NCBI RefSeq assembly: GCF_900564155.1 | Contig: NZ_LS999839.1 | Coordinates: 2,663,097 to 2,727,096 of the forward strand | Direction: 5' to 3' | DNA length: 64,000 bases | Origin: Pedobacter schmidteae | GTDB taxonomy: Bacteria > Bacteroidota > Bacteroidia > Sphingobacteriales > Sphingobacteriaceae | Part shown: positions 19,092 to 27,132 of the stretch, piece by piece | Numbering within the stretch: position 1 is the first letter of the stretch | How the letters are laid out: each line of letters starts with the position of its first letter | Notes under the pieces: generated by a model | Told to the model about the DNA's origin: nothing | The model's input: only the letters and a program-made list of their open reading frames with translations | Database searches by the model: none | Program-made: the position numbers and the translations under genes

Positions 19092-20468
19092 ATGAGCATC
19101 ACTAAATATAAAATAATGAAAAGGATATTATACTGCGTGTTCAGTGCATTTATATTGCTTGGGATGGCTTCCTGTAAAGATTTTTTAGAGGTAAAGCCAA
19201 AGGGAGTAATTCTTCCCGAAAAACTTACAGATTATGAAAGTCTGTTGAACTCGGTAACCATGATGCAGAGTTTCCCGTCGGCATTGTTGTACAATACCGA
19301 CGATTATTATGTCGACTATTCGCCCATTGAACGCAGTATTGCTGCCAATATGTATTTCTGGCGCCCGGAAGCAGATGTGAATGATCAATTGAGTCCGGCC
19401 ATTTGGGGACAGCTGTACCGGGTCATTTACAATGCAAACGTGATTATTAAAAATGCAATGAAAACGAAAGGGGAATCAGAGCAACGTAAAAAAGAAGTAT
19501 TGGCCGAAGCGCTGCTGGTACGCTCGGATGCTTATTTTTCTTTACTTACGGCTTTTTCCAAAGCTTATGACCCAGCTACGGCGGCTACTGATGCGGGAAT
19601 GCCGCTTATCACTTCCAACGACGTGACAGAAGCCGCTCCGCCGCGATCGCGTTTAAAGGCGACCATGGATACGGTATTGAACAATGCCTTGCAGGCTGCC
19701 AATGATTTGCCTTTGAACAATATCAACAGGTATCGTGGTACCAAGGCTGCGGCACATGGTTTTCTTGCAAGGGTTTATTTGTATATAGGCGATTATGCAA
19801 ATGCTGAAAAGTATACCAGCCTTGCTCTTCAGGCCAGTCACAAACTGATCGACTACAATACCATCGCCAATAAAAATGGGATTCCGGTTTCGGATCTTAA
19901 TCCCGAAATACTTTGGCAACGTGCCTGCGAAGAGTTTATTTTACCTGGCCAAATGCTTTATTCAGACAACCTGAAGGCTCAATTTGATGTAGCAGATCCA
20001 CTTCAAAGCAATGACCTTCGTTATGTATATTTAACAACCACAAATTCTAAAGGAGTAAGTCGCAATTCGCCGCCGGGAAGAACAAACTTTGGCGTTACTT
20101 TTCCAGAGCTTTACCTGAATGTGGCCGAACTGGCTGCCCGTGCTGATAATCCGGCTAAGGCTATGGAATGGGTAAATAAACTCAGGATAATGCGGATAAA
20201 AAAGGCTGCGTATCAACCTTTGACCGCAGTTGATAAAGAAACAGCGCTGACAAATGTATTTGCCGAACGCAGAAGAGAACTTGTTTTTGCCGGTGTACGG
20301 TGGATGGATATGAAGCGCTTGGACAAAGAAGGCCGTATGCCCGAAGTACAGCGGATCAATAAAAAGACCGGAGAGGTATTGGGAACCTTGAAGCCACACA
20401 GCAAGGCTTATACTTTACAAATTCCGGCCAGGGTAAGAATGTTTAATCCAAATATGGAGCTTAATTAA
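19092..20468 (+). CDS. SusD/RagB-family nutrient-binding lipoprotein
   Basis: This 458-residue surface lipoprotein has a type II signal peptide with lipobox GMASC (Cys ~28 from the first ATG) followed by KDFLEVKPKG, the usual SusD start. The alpha-helical TPR-like SusD fold follows, with ALLVRSDAYFSLL and AAAHGFLARVYLYIGDYANA in the TPR region and a C-terminal RRELVFAGVRWMDMKRL signature. It acts as the lid and ligand-capture partner of the SusC channel. Translation may begin at 19092 (2 bases after susC) or at the ATG at 19116, which gives a shorter signal peptide. A strong terminator follows at about 20486-20517. Confidence 0.92.
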   Translation: MSITKYKIMKRILYCVFSAFILLGMASCKDFLEVKPKGVILPEKLTDYESLLNSVTMMQSFPSALLYNTDDYYVDYSPIERSIAANMYFWRPEADVNDQLSPAIWGQLYRVIYNANVIIKNAMKTKGESEQRKKEVLAEALLVRSDAYFSLLTAFSKAYDPATAATDAGMPLITSNDVTEAAPPRSRLKATMDTVLNNALQAANDLPLNNINRYRGTKAAAHGFLARVYLYIGDYANAEKYTSLALQASHKLIDYNTIANKNGIPVSDLNPEILWQRACEEFILPGQMLYSDNLKAQFDVADPLQSNDLRYVYLTTTNSKGVSRNSPPGRTNFGVTFPELYLNVAELAARADNPAKAMEWVNKLRIMRIKKAAYQPLTAVDKETALTNVFAERRRELVFAGVRWMDMKRLDKEGRMPEVQRINKKTGEVLGTLKPHSKAYTLQIPARVRMFNPNMELN

Positions 20469-20485
20469 TCAAATAGATGGTTTAT

Positions 20486-20517
20486 AAAAAAACCGGTGCA
20501 TTTGCACCGGTTTTTTT
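20486..20517. terminator. Bidirectional terminator between susD and glyS
   Basis: ACCGGTGC (20492-20499) pairs with GCACCGGT (20504-20511) around the loop ATTT. The stem is flanked by an A-run on the left and a T7 run on the right, so it works in both directions and serves the convergent susD (+) and glyS (-) genes. Confidence 0.9.
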
Positions 20518-20531
20518 ATTTATCAGACCGA

Positions 20532-22019
20532 TTAGCTCATTCTCAATAAGTTCTTCCAGCTGGTTTTGCTGGCAATCAGCTCATCCAGGTGTTTAATCTC
20601 AATCCGTTGTTGTTCCATAGTATCACGGTGGCGGATGGTTACGGTATCATCTTCCAGTGTCTGATGATCTACAGTTACACAGAAAGGTGTACCGATGGCA
20701 TCCTGGCGACGGTAACGTTTGCCAATAGCATCTTTCTCTTCATAGATACAATTGAAATCAAGTTTCAGGCTGTCCATAATTTCTTTAGCTTTTTCGGGCA
20801 AACCATCTTTTTTGGTTAACGGGAAAATGGCCACTTTATAAGGCGCCAGACAAGGGTGTAAACGCAATAAAGTCCGGCTATCCTGTTTTTCTTCTGTGCT
20901 CAGATCTTCTTCTTCAAAAGCATTGATCATGGTTAACAAGAACATACGATCTAAACCGATTGAAGTTTCGATTACATAAGGAACATAGTTTCCGTAAGGC
21001 TTACCTTCTTCATTTAAATCGTTGTCAAAATACTGCATCTTTTTGCCTGAGTATTCCTGATGTTGCGACAAATCGAAGTCAGTACGGCTATGGATACCTT
21101 CTACCTCTTTAAAGCCAAAAGGAAATTCAAATTCAATATCAGTAGCGGCATTGGCATAATGTGCCAGTTTCACGTGGTCATGGTAGCGGTATTTTTCGGC
21201 CGGTGTACCCAATGCTTTGTGCCATTTTAAGCGGGCCTCTTTCCAGTAAGCAAACCATTTCTGGTCTTCGCCTGGGCGTACAAAGAACTGCATTTCCATC
21301 TGTTCAAATTCGCGCATACGCATAATAAACTGACGGGCAATAACTTCATTTCTAAAGGCTTTGCCAATTTGAGCAATGCCAAAAGGAATTTTCATCCGTC
21401 CTGATTTCTGTACATTCAGGAAGTTTACGAAGATACCCTGTGCAGTTTCCGGACGCAGATAAACGGCCTCAGACCCCTCTGCCATAGCACCAAACTGCGT
21501 ACTGAACATCAGGTTGAACTGACGAACCTCTGTCCAGTTTTTTGTACCACTTACAGGACAGGCAATCTCATGTTGCTCTATAAGAGTTTTCAGCTCTTGC
21601 AGGTTTTCAGCTTTTAGGGCCTCATCCATAGCAGCTTGTAACTTAGCTGCTTTATCTGTTTTTCCGTCTTTTTCGTAACGGGCAATTTTGTCTTCCAATA
21701 ACTGATCGGCGCGGTAGCGTTTTTTCGAATCCTTGTTATCTATCATAGGATCATTAAAACCATCCACGTGACCGCTGGCTTTCCATACTTTCGGGTGCAT
21801 AAAAATTGCAGAGTCGATCCCCACAATATTTTCATGCATTTGCACCATGGCTTTCCACCAATAGGTTTTAATGTTGTTTTTTAATTCAGCTCCTAATTGT
21901 CCGTAATCATATACAGCGCTTAGTCCATCATAAATTTCGCTGCTCTGAAATACAAAACCATATTCCTTAGCATGTGATATTACATTTTTAAATTGCTCGT
22001 CGTTAGTATTTTTTGCCAT
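20532..22019 (-). CDS. glyS: Glycyl-tRNA synthetase (single-chain, eukaryotic/archaeal type)
   Basis: This 495-residue class II aminoacyl-tRNA synthetase attaches glycine to tRNA-Gly in the cytoplasm. Motif 2 is seen as QIGKAFRNEV, motif 3 as GLDRMFL, and the glycine-binding loop as RPETAQGIFVNF. The C-terminal ~110 residues form the anticodon-binding domain. It is the homodimeric alpha2 type rather than the alpha2beta2 type of E. coli, which is normal for Bacteroidota. The gene is monocistronic, convergent with susD, and divergent from gldA with a 105-base gap. Confidence 0.95.
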   Translation of the reverse strand: MAKNTNDEQFKNVISHAKEYGFVFQSSEIYDGLSAVYDYGQLGAELKNNIKTYWWKAMVQMHENIVGIDSAIFMHPKVWKASGHVDGFNDPMIDNKDSKKRYRADQLLEDKIARYEKDGKTDKAAKLQAAMDEALKAENLQELKTLIEQHEIACPVSGTKNWTEVRQFNLMFSTQFGAMAEGSEAVYLRPETAQGIFVNFLNVQKSGRMKIPFGIAQIGKAFRNEVIARQFIMRMREFEQMEMQFFVRPGEDQKWFAYWKEARLKWHKALGTPAEKYRYHDHVKLAHYANAATDIEFEFPFGFKEVEGIHSRTDFDLSQHQEYSGKKMQYFDNDLNEEGKPYGNYVPYVIETSIGLDRMFLLTMINAFEEEDLSTEEKQDSRTLLRLHPCLAPYKVAIFPLTKKDGLPEKAKEIMDSLKLDFNCIYEEKDAIGKRYRRQDAIGTPFCVTVDHQTLEDDTVTIRHRDTMEQQRIEIKHLDELIASKTSWKNLLRMS

Positions 22020-22124
22020 AGTGATGCAAACTTAGATAAAATATTTTAATGGTTTTCATGAAGGCGGCCCTGTTTTTACTACTTTTGAAGGTGATCTATC
22101 CGGTAAATCTAAAAACAACATAAA

Positions 22125-22832
22125 TTGGGCATTCAGGTAAAGGCATTATCCAAACACTTCGGTCAGCAAAAAGCAGTAAACGGAATTAGCTTTGATGCTA
22201 AGCCGGGCAGGATATTGGGCTTTCTGGGACCAAATGGAGCGGGAAAATCGACCACCATGCGGATACTGACTGGATATACAGCACCTACATCTGGCTCGGC
22301 GAGCCTATGTGGCTACGATACGCAAACGCAAAGTGTGGAACTGCGACGGATTATGGGCTATCTGCCCGAAAATACACCTTTATATATGGATATGTATGTA
22401 AAGGAGTTTTTGTTGTTTGTAGCCAATACCTATCAGCTGAAAAATGCTGCTTTGAAAGTGGAGGAAACGATAAAAAAAGTAGGGCTTGTGCCCGAGCAGC
22501 ATAAAAAGATAAGCATGTTGTCTAAAGGCTACAAGCAAAGGGTAGGCCTGGCGCAGGCTATTATACACAATCCGGAGGTATTAATCCTTGACGAGCCGAC
22601 ATCGGGGCTGGATCCGAACCAGTTGTCAGAGATCAGGGCGCTCATCAAAAGCCTGGGCAAAGATAAAACCGTAATCCTTTCAACCCATATCATGCAGGAG
22701 GTAGAAGCCATTTGCGATGATGTAATCATTATTGATAAGGGAAACATTGTAGCCAATGCTTCAATTGCTGAATTAAAAAGTCAACACAAAGGCGCTTCAT
22801 TGGAAGAGATTTTCAGAAAGCTTACTGCTTGA
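22125..22832 (+). CDS. gldA: ABC transporter ATP-binding protein, GldA-like
   Basis: This 235-residue ATPase has Walker A GPNGAGKST (residues ~35-43), a Q-loop region followed by GYLPENTPLY, the signature MLSKGYKQRVGLAQA, Walker B VLILDEPTSGLDP and a switch histidine in STHIMQEVEAI. The sequence pattern fits GldA, the ATPase partner of the GldF/GldG membrane proteins whose genes lie about 3.6 kb downstream. In gliding flavobacteria GldAFG affects motility, but the same trio is kept in non-motile relatives. The frame begins with TTG at 22125, because no in-frame ATG exists before the conserved N-terminus. Confidence 0.85.
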   Translation: MGIQVKALSKHFGQQKAVNGISFDAKPGRILGFLGPNGAGKSTTMRILTGYTAPTSGSASLCGYDTQTQSVELRRIMGYLPENTPLYMDMYVKEFLLFVANTYQLKNAALKVEETIKKVGLVPEQHKKISMLSKGYKQRVGLAQAIIHNPEVLILDEPTSGLDPNQLSEIRALIKSLGKDKTVILSTHIMQEVEAICDDVIIIDKGNIVANASIAELKSQHKGASLEEIFRKLTA

Positions 22833-22918
22833 TTAACAGGGATTATCACTAAAATGTTACCGGTTGCTTATTTTTATCCCCCTTAAGGAGGTATTTTTAG
22901 TATATAATCAGTTGCTTT

Positions 22919-22949
22919 TTTGTTTTTAAGGTAAAAGACTTTACATTTG
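22919..22949 (+). promoter_or_regulatory. Bacteroidota-type promoter for the outer-membrane barrel gene
   Basis: A TTTG (-33) box at 22919-22922 is followed after exactly 19 bases by TACATTTG (-7, consensus TAnnTTTG) at 22942-22949. This is the textbook spacing for the main Bacteroidota sigma factor. It predicts a start of transcription near 22955 and a ~68-base leader before the ATG at 23023. It is the best promoter match in the window. Confidence 0.75.
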
Positions 22950-23022
22950 CAGAAATTTACGATGTGTTTTTTATATCGTGGGTTAAAATTAACCAAATAA
23001 GTTAACGTATAAAACAAAAAAA

Positions 23023-23673
23023 ATGAAAAAATTATTACTCTCATTAGTAATTCTAGGTGCTGGCCTTACAGCTTCAGCCCAAACTAATCCGGTTAAATTC
23101 GGTGTTAAAGCTGGTGTAGCTTTTCCTTCTTTTTCTTTTTCTGAAGAGATAGGTGAAGGTGCCAAGATGACAACCCATACCTCTTTTTATGTAGGTGGTA
23201 CTGCAGAATTTTCAGTAAGTGAATTATTCTCGGTTCAGCCAGGTCTGATTCTTTCGGGTAAAGGAGCTAAAGCAAAAAGTACTGAGGCAGGTGAAATAGG
23301 AGAAGTAAAAACAAGTTTAATGTATATTGAGCTTCCTGTAAATGCATTGGTAAATTTCCCAGTGGGCGATGGTAAAGTGTTTGTTGGTGCAGGTCCTTAT
23401 TATTCAATGGCTATTAGCGGAAAAAATAAAGCTTCTGGTACGGTGGAAGGTGAGACTGCATCAGTTTCGGTATCTGATGACGTTAAATTCGGTAAAGATG
23501 GCGAATACAAGCGTGGCGATTATGGAGTAAACTTTTTAGCAGGTTACCAATTGAGCAATGGATTTAATATCCATGCTGGTTACGGATTAGGTTTGGGTAA
23601 TATTGCTCAGGATTCTGGTGATGTTACAGTGAAAAACAAAGTATTGTCAGTTGGTGTAGGATTCTCATTCTAA
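23023..23673 (+). CDS. Small outer-membrane beta-barrel protein (PorT-like family)
   Basis: This 216-residue protein has a signal peptide (MKKLLLSLVILGAGLTASAQ) and then eight or so amphipathic strands rich in glycine and aromatics, ending in VGVGFSF with the terminal phenylalanine of outer-membrane barrels. The segments FGVKAGVAFPSF, VQPGLILSGKGAK and FVGAGPYYSMAIS are typical of the outer-membrane beta-barrel (PF13568-like) family. No enzymatic role is evident. It has a near-consensus promoter (22919-22949) and its own strong terminator, so it is a single, probably well-expressed gene. It is less similar to the two paralogous barrels downstream. Confidence 0.82.
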   Translation: MKKLLLSLVILGAGLTASAQTNPVKFGVKAGVAFPSFSFSEEIGEGAKMTTHTSFYVGGTAEFSVSELFSVQPGLILSGKGAKAKSTEAGEIGEVKTSLMYIELPVNALVNFPVGDGKVFVGAGPYYSMAISGKNKASGTVEGETASVSVSDDVKFGKDGEYKRGDYGVNFLAGYQLSNGFNIHAGYGLGLGNIAQDSGDVTVKNKVLSVGVGFSF

Positions 23674-23689
23674 ACTAAATAAGTATATT

Positions 23690-23732
23690 AAAGAAAAAGG
23701 CATCTACAGTATCTGTAGGTGCCTTTTTCTTT
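23690..23732 (+). terminator. Strong intrinsic terminator
   Basis: A 20-bp stem (23690-23709 with 23713-23732, one G-T pair) closes a TAT loop. The A-rich left arm and T-rich right arm make it usable on both strands. It separates the first barrel gene from the second one. Confidence 0.9.
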
Positions 23733-23824
23733 AATGATAAATATTTTTGATATCTGAAACTGTAACAATGGCAAAGTTTTTGTTTCTAAGCTGTAAATCA
23801 AATTAAAAATTAAATAGTAAAAAA

Positions 23825-24340
23825 ATGAAAAAATTATTACTACTAACAGCAGTTGCAGGTTTATTCGCATTTTCTAGTGTAAACGCTCAAACAAAAGCTC
23901 CAAAATTAAGCGTAGGTGCCGAGTTCGCTTTTCCTATGGGTGATTATGGAGATCTGATGAATTTTGGTTACGGAGGTTCGTTGCAATATCAACACCCTGT
24001 TGCCGAAAATTTAGTGGTAACCGGTAGTGCAGGTTATACCAGATTCCAATCGAAAGATATCGCAGGTATGGGAAAAATTACTGACGGAGCTATTCCGGTT
24101 AAAGCTGGTGCCAGATACTATTTCGGTGAGAATTTCTTTGGTGGTGCTGAACTAGGTGCTGCTTTCTCTACTGAAACTGGTGGTAAAACCGGTTTTGTAT
24201 ATTCTCCAGGTATCGGTGTTGACTTCCCTGTTGCTGATAAGGCTTCAGTTGAATTAGGCGCCCGTTATGAAGGATGGTCAGTAAGCGGAGGAACAAAATC
24301 GTTCATCGGCTTAAGAGCTGCGTTTAACTTTGGTTTATAG
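23825..24340 (+). CDS. Outer-membrane beta-barrel protein, paralogue A
   Basis: This 171-residue protein has a signal peptide ending near VNAQ (residue ~22) and an eight-stranded small barrel. Shared with the protein at 25828 are (A/G)xPxGDY, the PVKAGARYYF/PIKAGARYFL strand, the Y(S/A)PGIG turn and an SGGT(K/R)SF(I/G)G motif near the end, so the two are clear paralogues. The ligand or function is unknown; a structural or adhesion role in the outer membrane is the usual guess for this family. The gene is monocistronic between two hairpin terminators. Confidence 0.82.
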   Translation: MKKLLLLTAVAGLFAFSSVNAQTKAPKLSVGAEFAFPMGDYGDLMNFGYGGSLQYQHPVAENLVVTGSAGYTRFQSKDIAGMGKITDGAIPVKAGARYYFGENFFGGAELGAAFSTETGGKTGFVYSPGIGVDFPVADKASVELGARYEGWSVSGGTKSFIGLRAAFNFGL

Positions 24341-24362
24341 TCTAACTGATCTGAAGAATAGC

Positions 24363-24393
24363 AAAAAAGGCTTCCATATTGGAAGCCTTTTTT
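24363..24393. terminator. Bidirectional intrinsic terminator
   Basis: A perfect 13-bp stem (24363-24375 with 24381-24393) closes a 5-base ATATT loop, with A6 and T6 tracts on the two sides. It serves barrel paralogue A (+) and the DUF6266 gene (-), which face each other. Confidence 0.92.
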
Positions 24394-24417
24394 GTTAGGC
24401 AATTACACCAGAGCCTT

Positions 24418-25059
24418 TTAAGCTGGCACTGATACCGTACCCAGATATTGACTATCAGATTGAGCAGAGCGATCGGCAGCTACAAAACCAATATAGGTAT
24501 GTAATGTTTTTCCCTTATAATCGGCCGTTAATTCGATGGTTTGCGTACCTGCATTCCTAAATGCACCATTAAAAATACAAGTCAGTGCGGTTTTTTCCTC
24601 CATATCATAAACCACCAGCAACACCTGATCTGATGAGAACTCATAGGGAACATCGCTGATATTCCAATTAAATTTAATCTTCAGCGGGCTTTCATAGGCT
24701 ACTGAAGGGCTTGCTGCCTGAGGTAAATTACCACCGCTCACTTTTAACAAGGCCGGATCTATATAAAATCCGGCATCATCGGCTACCAAAGCTACCTTAC
24801 GCGTATAAGATACTGCGCTTCTGTAACCACCCGTTTTGGTACCATATCCTTTAAACCCTACCTTTAAGAGATCTTTTAAGGGGCTCAGACAATCCTGTAC
24901 CAATTTAAACCTGGCCATATTGGCCAGTTCATTGTCGGTGTATTTAGCTCGCCGTATTGGCCGTGAACGTATATAACTTTCTTGTCCTAAATTGTAACCC
25001 ACCACCGTACCCACTTTACCGCTAAAACCACCTAATATTCCATTTTTTACTCTCGCCAT
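24418..25059 (-). CDS. DUF6266 family protein
   Basis: This 213-residue protein has the hallmark N-terminus of DUF6266: ARVKNGILGGFSGKVG, then VVGYNLG, IRSRPIRR and NMARFKLVQDCLSP. The glycine-rich start is followed by a basic helical part. The C-terminal half (residues ~110-213) looks like a beta-sandwich with a fibronectin-like pattern (LKIKFNWNISD, VLLVVYDMEEK, YIGFVAADRS). No signal peptide is visible from the chosen ATG at 25059; the longer reading frame upstream is out of character for the family. The family is confined largely to Bacteroidota, often in several copies per genome, and has no known function. Confidence 0.8.
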   Translation of the reverse strand: MARVKNGILGGFSGKVGTVVGYNLGQESYIRSRPIRRAKYTDNELANMARFKLVQDCLSPLKDLLKVGFKGYGTKTGGYRSAVSYTRKVALVADDAGFYIDPALLKVSGGNLPQAASPSVAYESPLKIKFNWNISDVPYEFSSDQVLLVVYDMEEKTALTCIFNGAFRNAGTQTIELTADYKGKTLHTYIGFVAADRSAQSDSQYLGTVSVPA

Positions 25060-25256
25060 ATGATATGTTTTTAAATTTGCTGGTACACAACAAAAATGGA
25101 ATAGAAATTGTTTTTTTATTTTAGTTAGAAAATATCCATTTCTAATTTGTTTCAAATCCTGTGAAAGCTATATAAATGACCCTGTTTGCACCCTGTTTAG
25201 ACATGATTTAGATCGGGTTTGAAGATGACATATAAAATCGTTGATTAATCTTCCGA

Positions 25257-25742
25257 TTATCGCAAAGCTTTTTCCAGCGGACGGTAATTAAGCTGCAGCG
25301 AATCTGCAGAAGCAGCAACTATATATTGTATCTGCGGCGGTTGCGATTTGATATGTTTAACAGGTGCTTCACAGTCACCATGATAGGTGATGCTATCAGT
25401 ATAAAAGTACACAGTTAAGTTGTCCTCAAAGTAGTATCTACCATAAACCGTAGTAAAACAATCATTGCCACACCAGGCTTCATAAGCACTTACAAAATGC
25501 TCGTTGTCAACAAAATTAATTGTATTTCCTACCCAGCGGCCCATATTCTCTTTATATCGAACAAGTGTATAATCAGCTTGCCGGGGGCTAAGACCAATGA
25601 GGTTTTCTGTCTGATATTTTTTATGGGCAAGTAAATTCGGGAAGTGTTTACCTGGCGCTGTTAGCTGCTTTCCCTTATTTTCAGAAGTACGGCAGCCAAT
25701 AGTAAAAATCAAAAGTAAGTAAAGCAGTTTGGTTAATCTCAT
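25257..25742 (-). CDS. Hypothetical lipoprotein
   Basis: This 161-residue protein has a type II signal peptide: a short basic start, hydrophobic residues 6-15 and a lipobox-like FTIGC with Cys 17. The mature part has no domain I recognise. It has paired cysteines (WCGNDCF) and a C-terminal half rich in tyrosine and polar residues. I set the start at the ATG at 25742 because the upstream extension would spoil the signal peptide. It lies between DUF6266 and barrel paralogue B and is divergent from the latter, with 85 bases between them. Confidence 0.6.
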   Translation of the reverse strand: MRLTKLLYLLLIFTIGCRTSENKGKQLTAPGKHFPNLLAHKKYQTENLIGLSPRQADYTLVRYKENMGRWVGNTINFVDNEHFVSAYEAWCGNDCFTTVYGRYYFEDNLTVYFYTDSITYHGDCEAPVKHIKSQPPQIQYIVAASADSLQLNYRPLEKALR

Positions 25743-25827
25743 GTTTTTATTTTCTATGATGCAAGGATAATGAAAAATCCATATCATTGGTTTTTGGGAT
25801 GTTGTACATAATTTTTTATCATTGCAT

Positions 25828-26364
25828 ATGATGATAAATTACTCTCCGATAAAAATCTTGTTCGTAACTTTTTTAGGTTCTTTTATGTTGAGCCATGCCG
25901 TTGCTCAAAATAAATCCTATGAGTCAAAAATTGGCTTGGGATTGGATGCAGGCATCCCGGTAGGGGATTATAAGGATGTGGCAGATTATGGCTTGGGTAT
26001 TTCCCTGCTTTATCAGAAACCTGTAGCCAGTAATTTAAATATTACGGGTAATGTGGGCTATTTAAGGTTTCACGGGCCGGCAATTTACAGCGGAATCAAA
26101 TATAAAGAGGGTTATGTGCCCATAAAGGCAGGTGCAAGGTATTTTCTGGTACCGCATATTTTTGCTGCCGGCGAATTGGGTATAAGCATATCTACAGCTA
26201 ACGGTTATGGCTCGGGAACGGCTTTTGCTTATGCACCCGGCATTGGCGCAGAATTTCCAATATCTAAAAACGGTATGCTGGATGTTGGCCTGAGATACGA
26301 AAACTGGTCGAGGAGTGGCGGTACGCGCTCATTTGGCGGAATAAGGGTAGGGTACAATTTTTAG
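25828..26364 (+). CDS. Outer-membrane beta-barrel protein, paralogue B
   Basis: This 178-residue protein has a signal peptide cleaved near AVAQ (residue ~27) and the same small-barrel fold as the protein at 23825. Shared stretches include PVGDY, PIKAGARYF, YAPGIGAEFP and SGGTRSFGG, and it ends in the aromatic YNF. A TTG at 25822 would add two residues, but ATG at 25828 is preferred. The gene shares its upstream region with the divergent lipoprotein gene and is followed 39 bases later by gldF. Confidence 0.8.
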   Translation: MMINYSPIKILFVTFLGSFMLSHAVAQNKSYESKIGLGLDAGIPVGDYKDVADYGLGISLLYQKPVASNLNITGNVGYLRFHGPAIYSGIKYKEGYVPIKAGARYFLVPHIFAAGELGISISTANGYGSGTAFAYAPGIGAEFPISKNGMLDVGLRYENWSRSGGTRSFGGIRVGYNF

Positions 26365-26403
26365 CAGATATTTTTCTAACTTCGGCGTCATTAATCAGCA
26401 TGC

Positions 26404-27132
26404 ATGTACGCAGTTTTTAAACGCGAATTATTTAGTCTGTTAAATTCACTGATGGCTTATATTACTATCGGTATTTTTCTGTTGGCTTTAGGTTTATTGT
26501 TATGGGTTTTCCCGGATACCTCTATATTGGATTACGGGTATGCCGAACTTACAGGCTTTTTTAGCTTGGTGCCATTCCTGTTTATGTTTTTAATTCCGGC
26601 CATTACGATGCGTTCCTTTGCTGAAGAACGGAGGGAGGGGACTTACATATTGCTGGCCACAAGGCCGCTTAGCGAATGGCAAATTGTTGGGGCTAAGTAT
26701 CTGGCTTGTATTACGCTGGTACTTTTTGCTTTGCTGCCTACCCTGATTTATTATTATTCGGTATCCATGTTGGGATTGCCGCAGGGAAATATAGATGGTG
26801 GAGCGGTAACAGGTAGTTACATAGGTCTGTTGTTATTGGGTGCGGCATTTACAGCCATTGGCATTTTTGCTTCCTCAGTAACCAAAAACCAGGTGATTGC
26901 TTTTGCTGTAGCGGTATTCATTTGCTTTATCAGCTACCAGGGGTTTGATGCCATGAGCAAGATATTTGGTTTGCAATATTTTGAAGGAATACTTTTGAGC
27001 CTCAGCATCAATGAACACTATCAGTCTATAAGTCGTGGTGTCCTGGATACCCGCGATCTGGTATATTTTCTCAGTTTTGTGGCGCTGTTTTTAGGGCTTA
27101 CCCGTCTGGTGATAGGAGGTAGGAAATGGTAA
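26404..27132 (+). CDS. gldF: ABC transporter permease GldF
   Basis: This 242-residue protein has six membrane helices and the ABC-2 permease pattern: an N-terminal amphipathic FKRELFSLLNS, then a cytoplasmic segment FAEERREGTYILLATRPLS (the coupling region), then hydrophobic pairs to the end. It fits GldF, the membrane partner of GldG and the GldA ATPase. Its last 7 bases overlap the start of gldG, so the two are translationally coupled. A TAACTTCG box at 26377-26384 (one mismatch from the TAnnTTTG -7 element) may be the promoter. The transported substrate of GldAFG is unknown. Confidence 0.87.
   Translation: MYAVFKRELFSLLNSLMAYITIGIFLLALGLLLWVFPDTSILDYGYAELTGFFSLVPFLFMFLIPAITMRSFAEERREGTYILLATRPLSEWQIVGAKYLACITLVLFALLPTLIYYYSVSMLGLPQGNIDGGAVTGSYIGLLLLGAAFTAIGIFASSVTKNQVIAFAVAVFICFISYQGFDAMSKIFGLQYFEGILLSLSINEHYQSISRGVLDTRDLVYFLSFVALFLGLTRLVIGGRKW

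Noticed and set aside
22877..22893. CCCCCTTAAGGAGG sequence, looking like a Shine-Dalgarno site or a terminator
   Set aside because: No start codon lies at a suitable distance, the stem is imperfect with no T-run, and the following promoter explains the region better.
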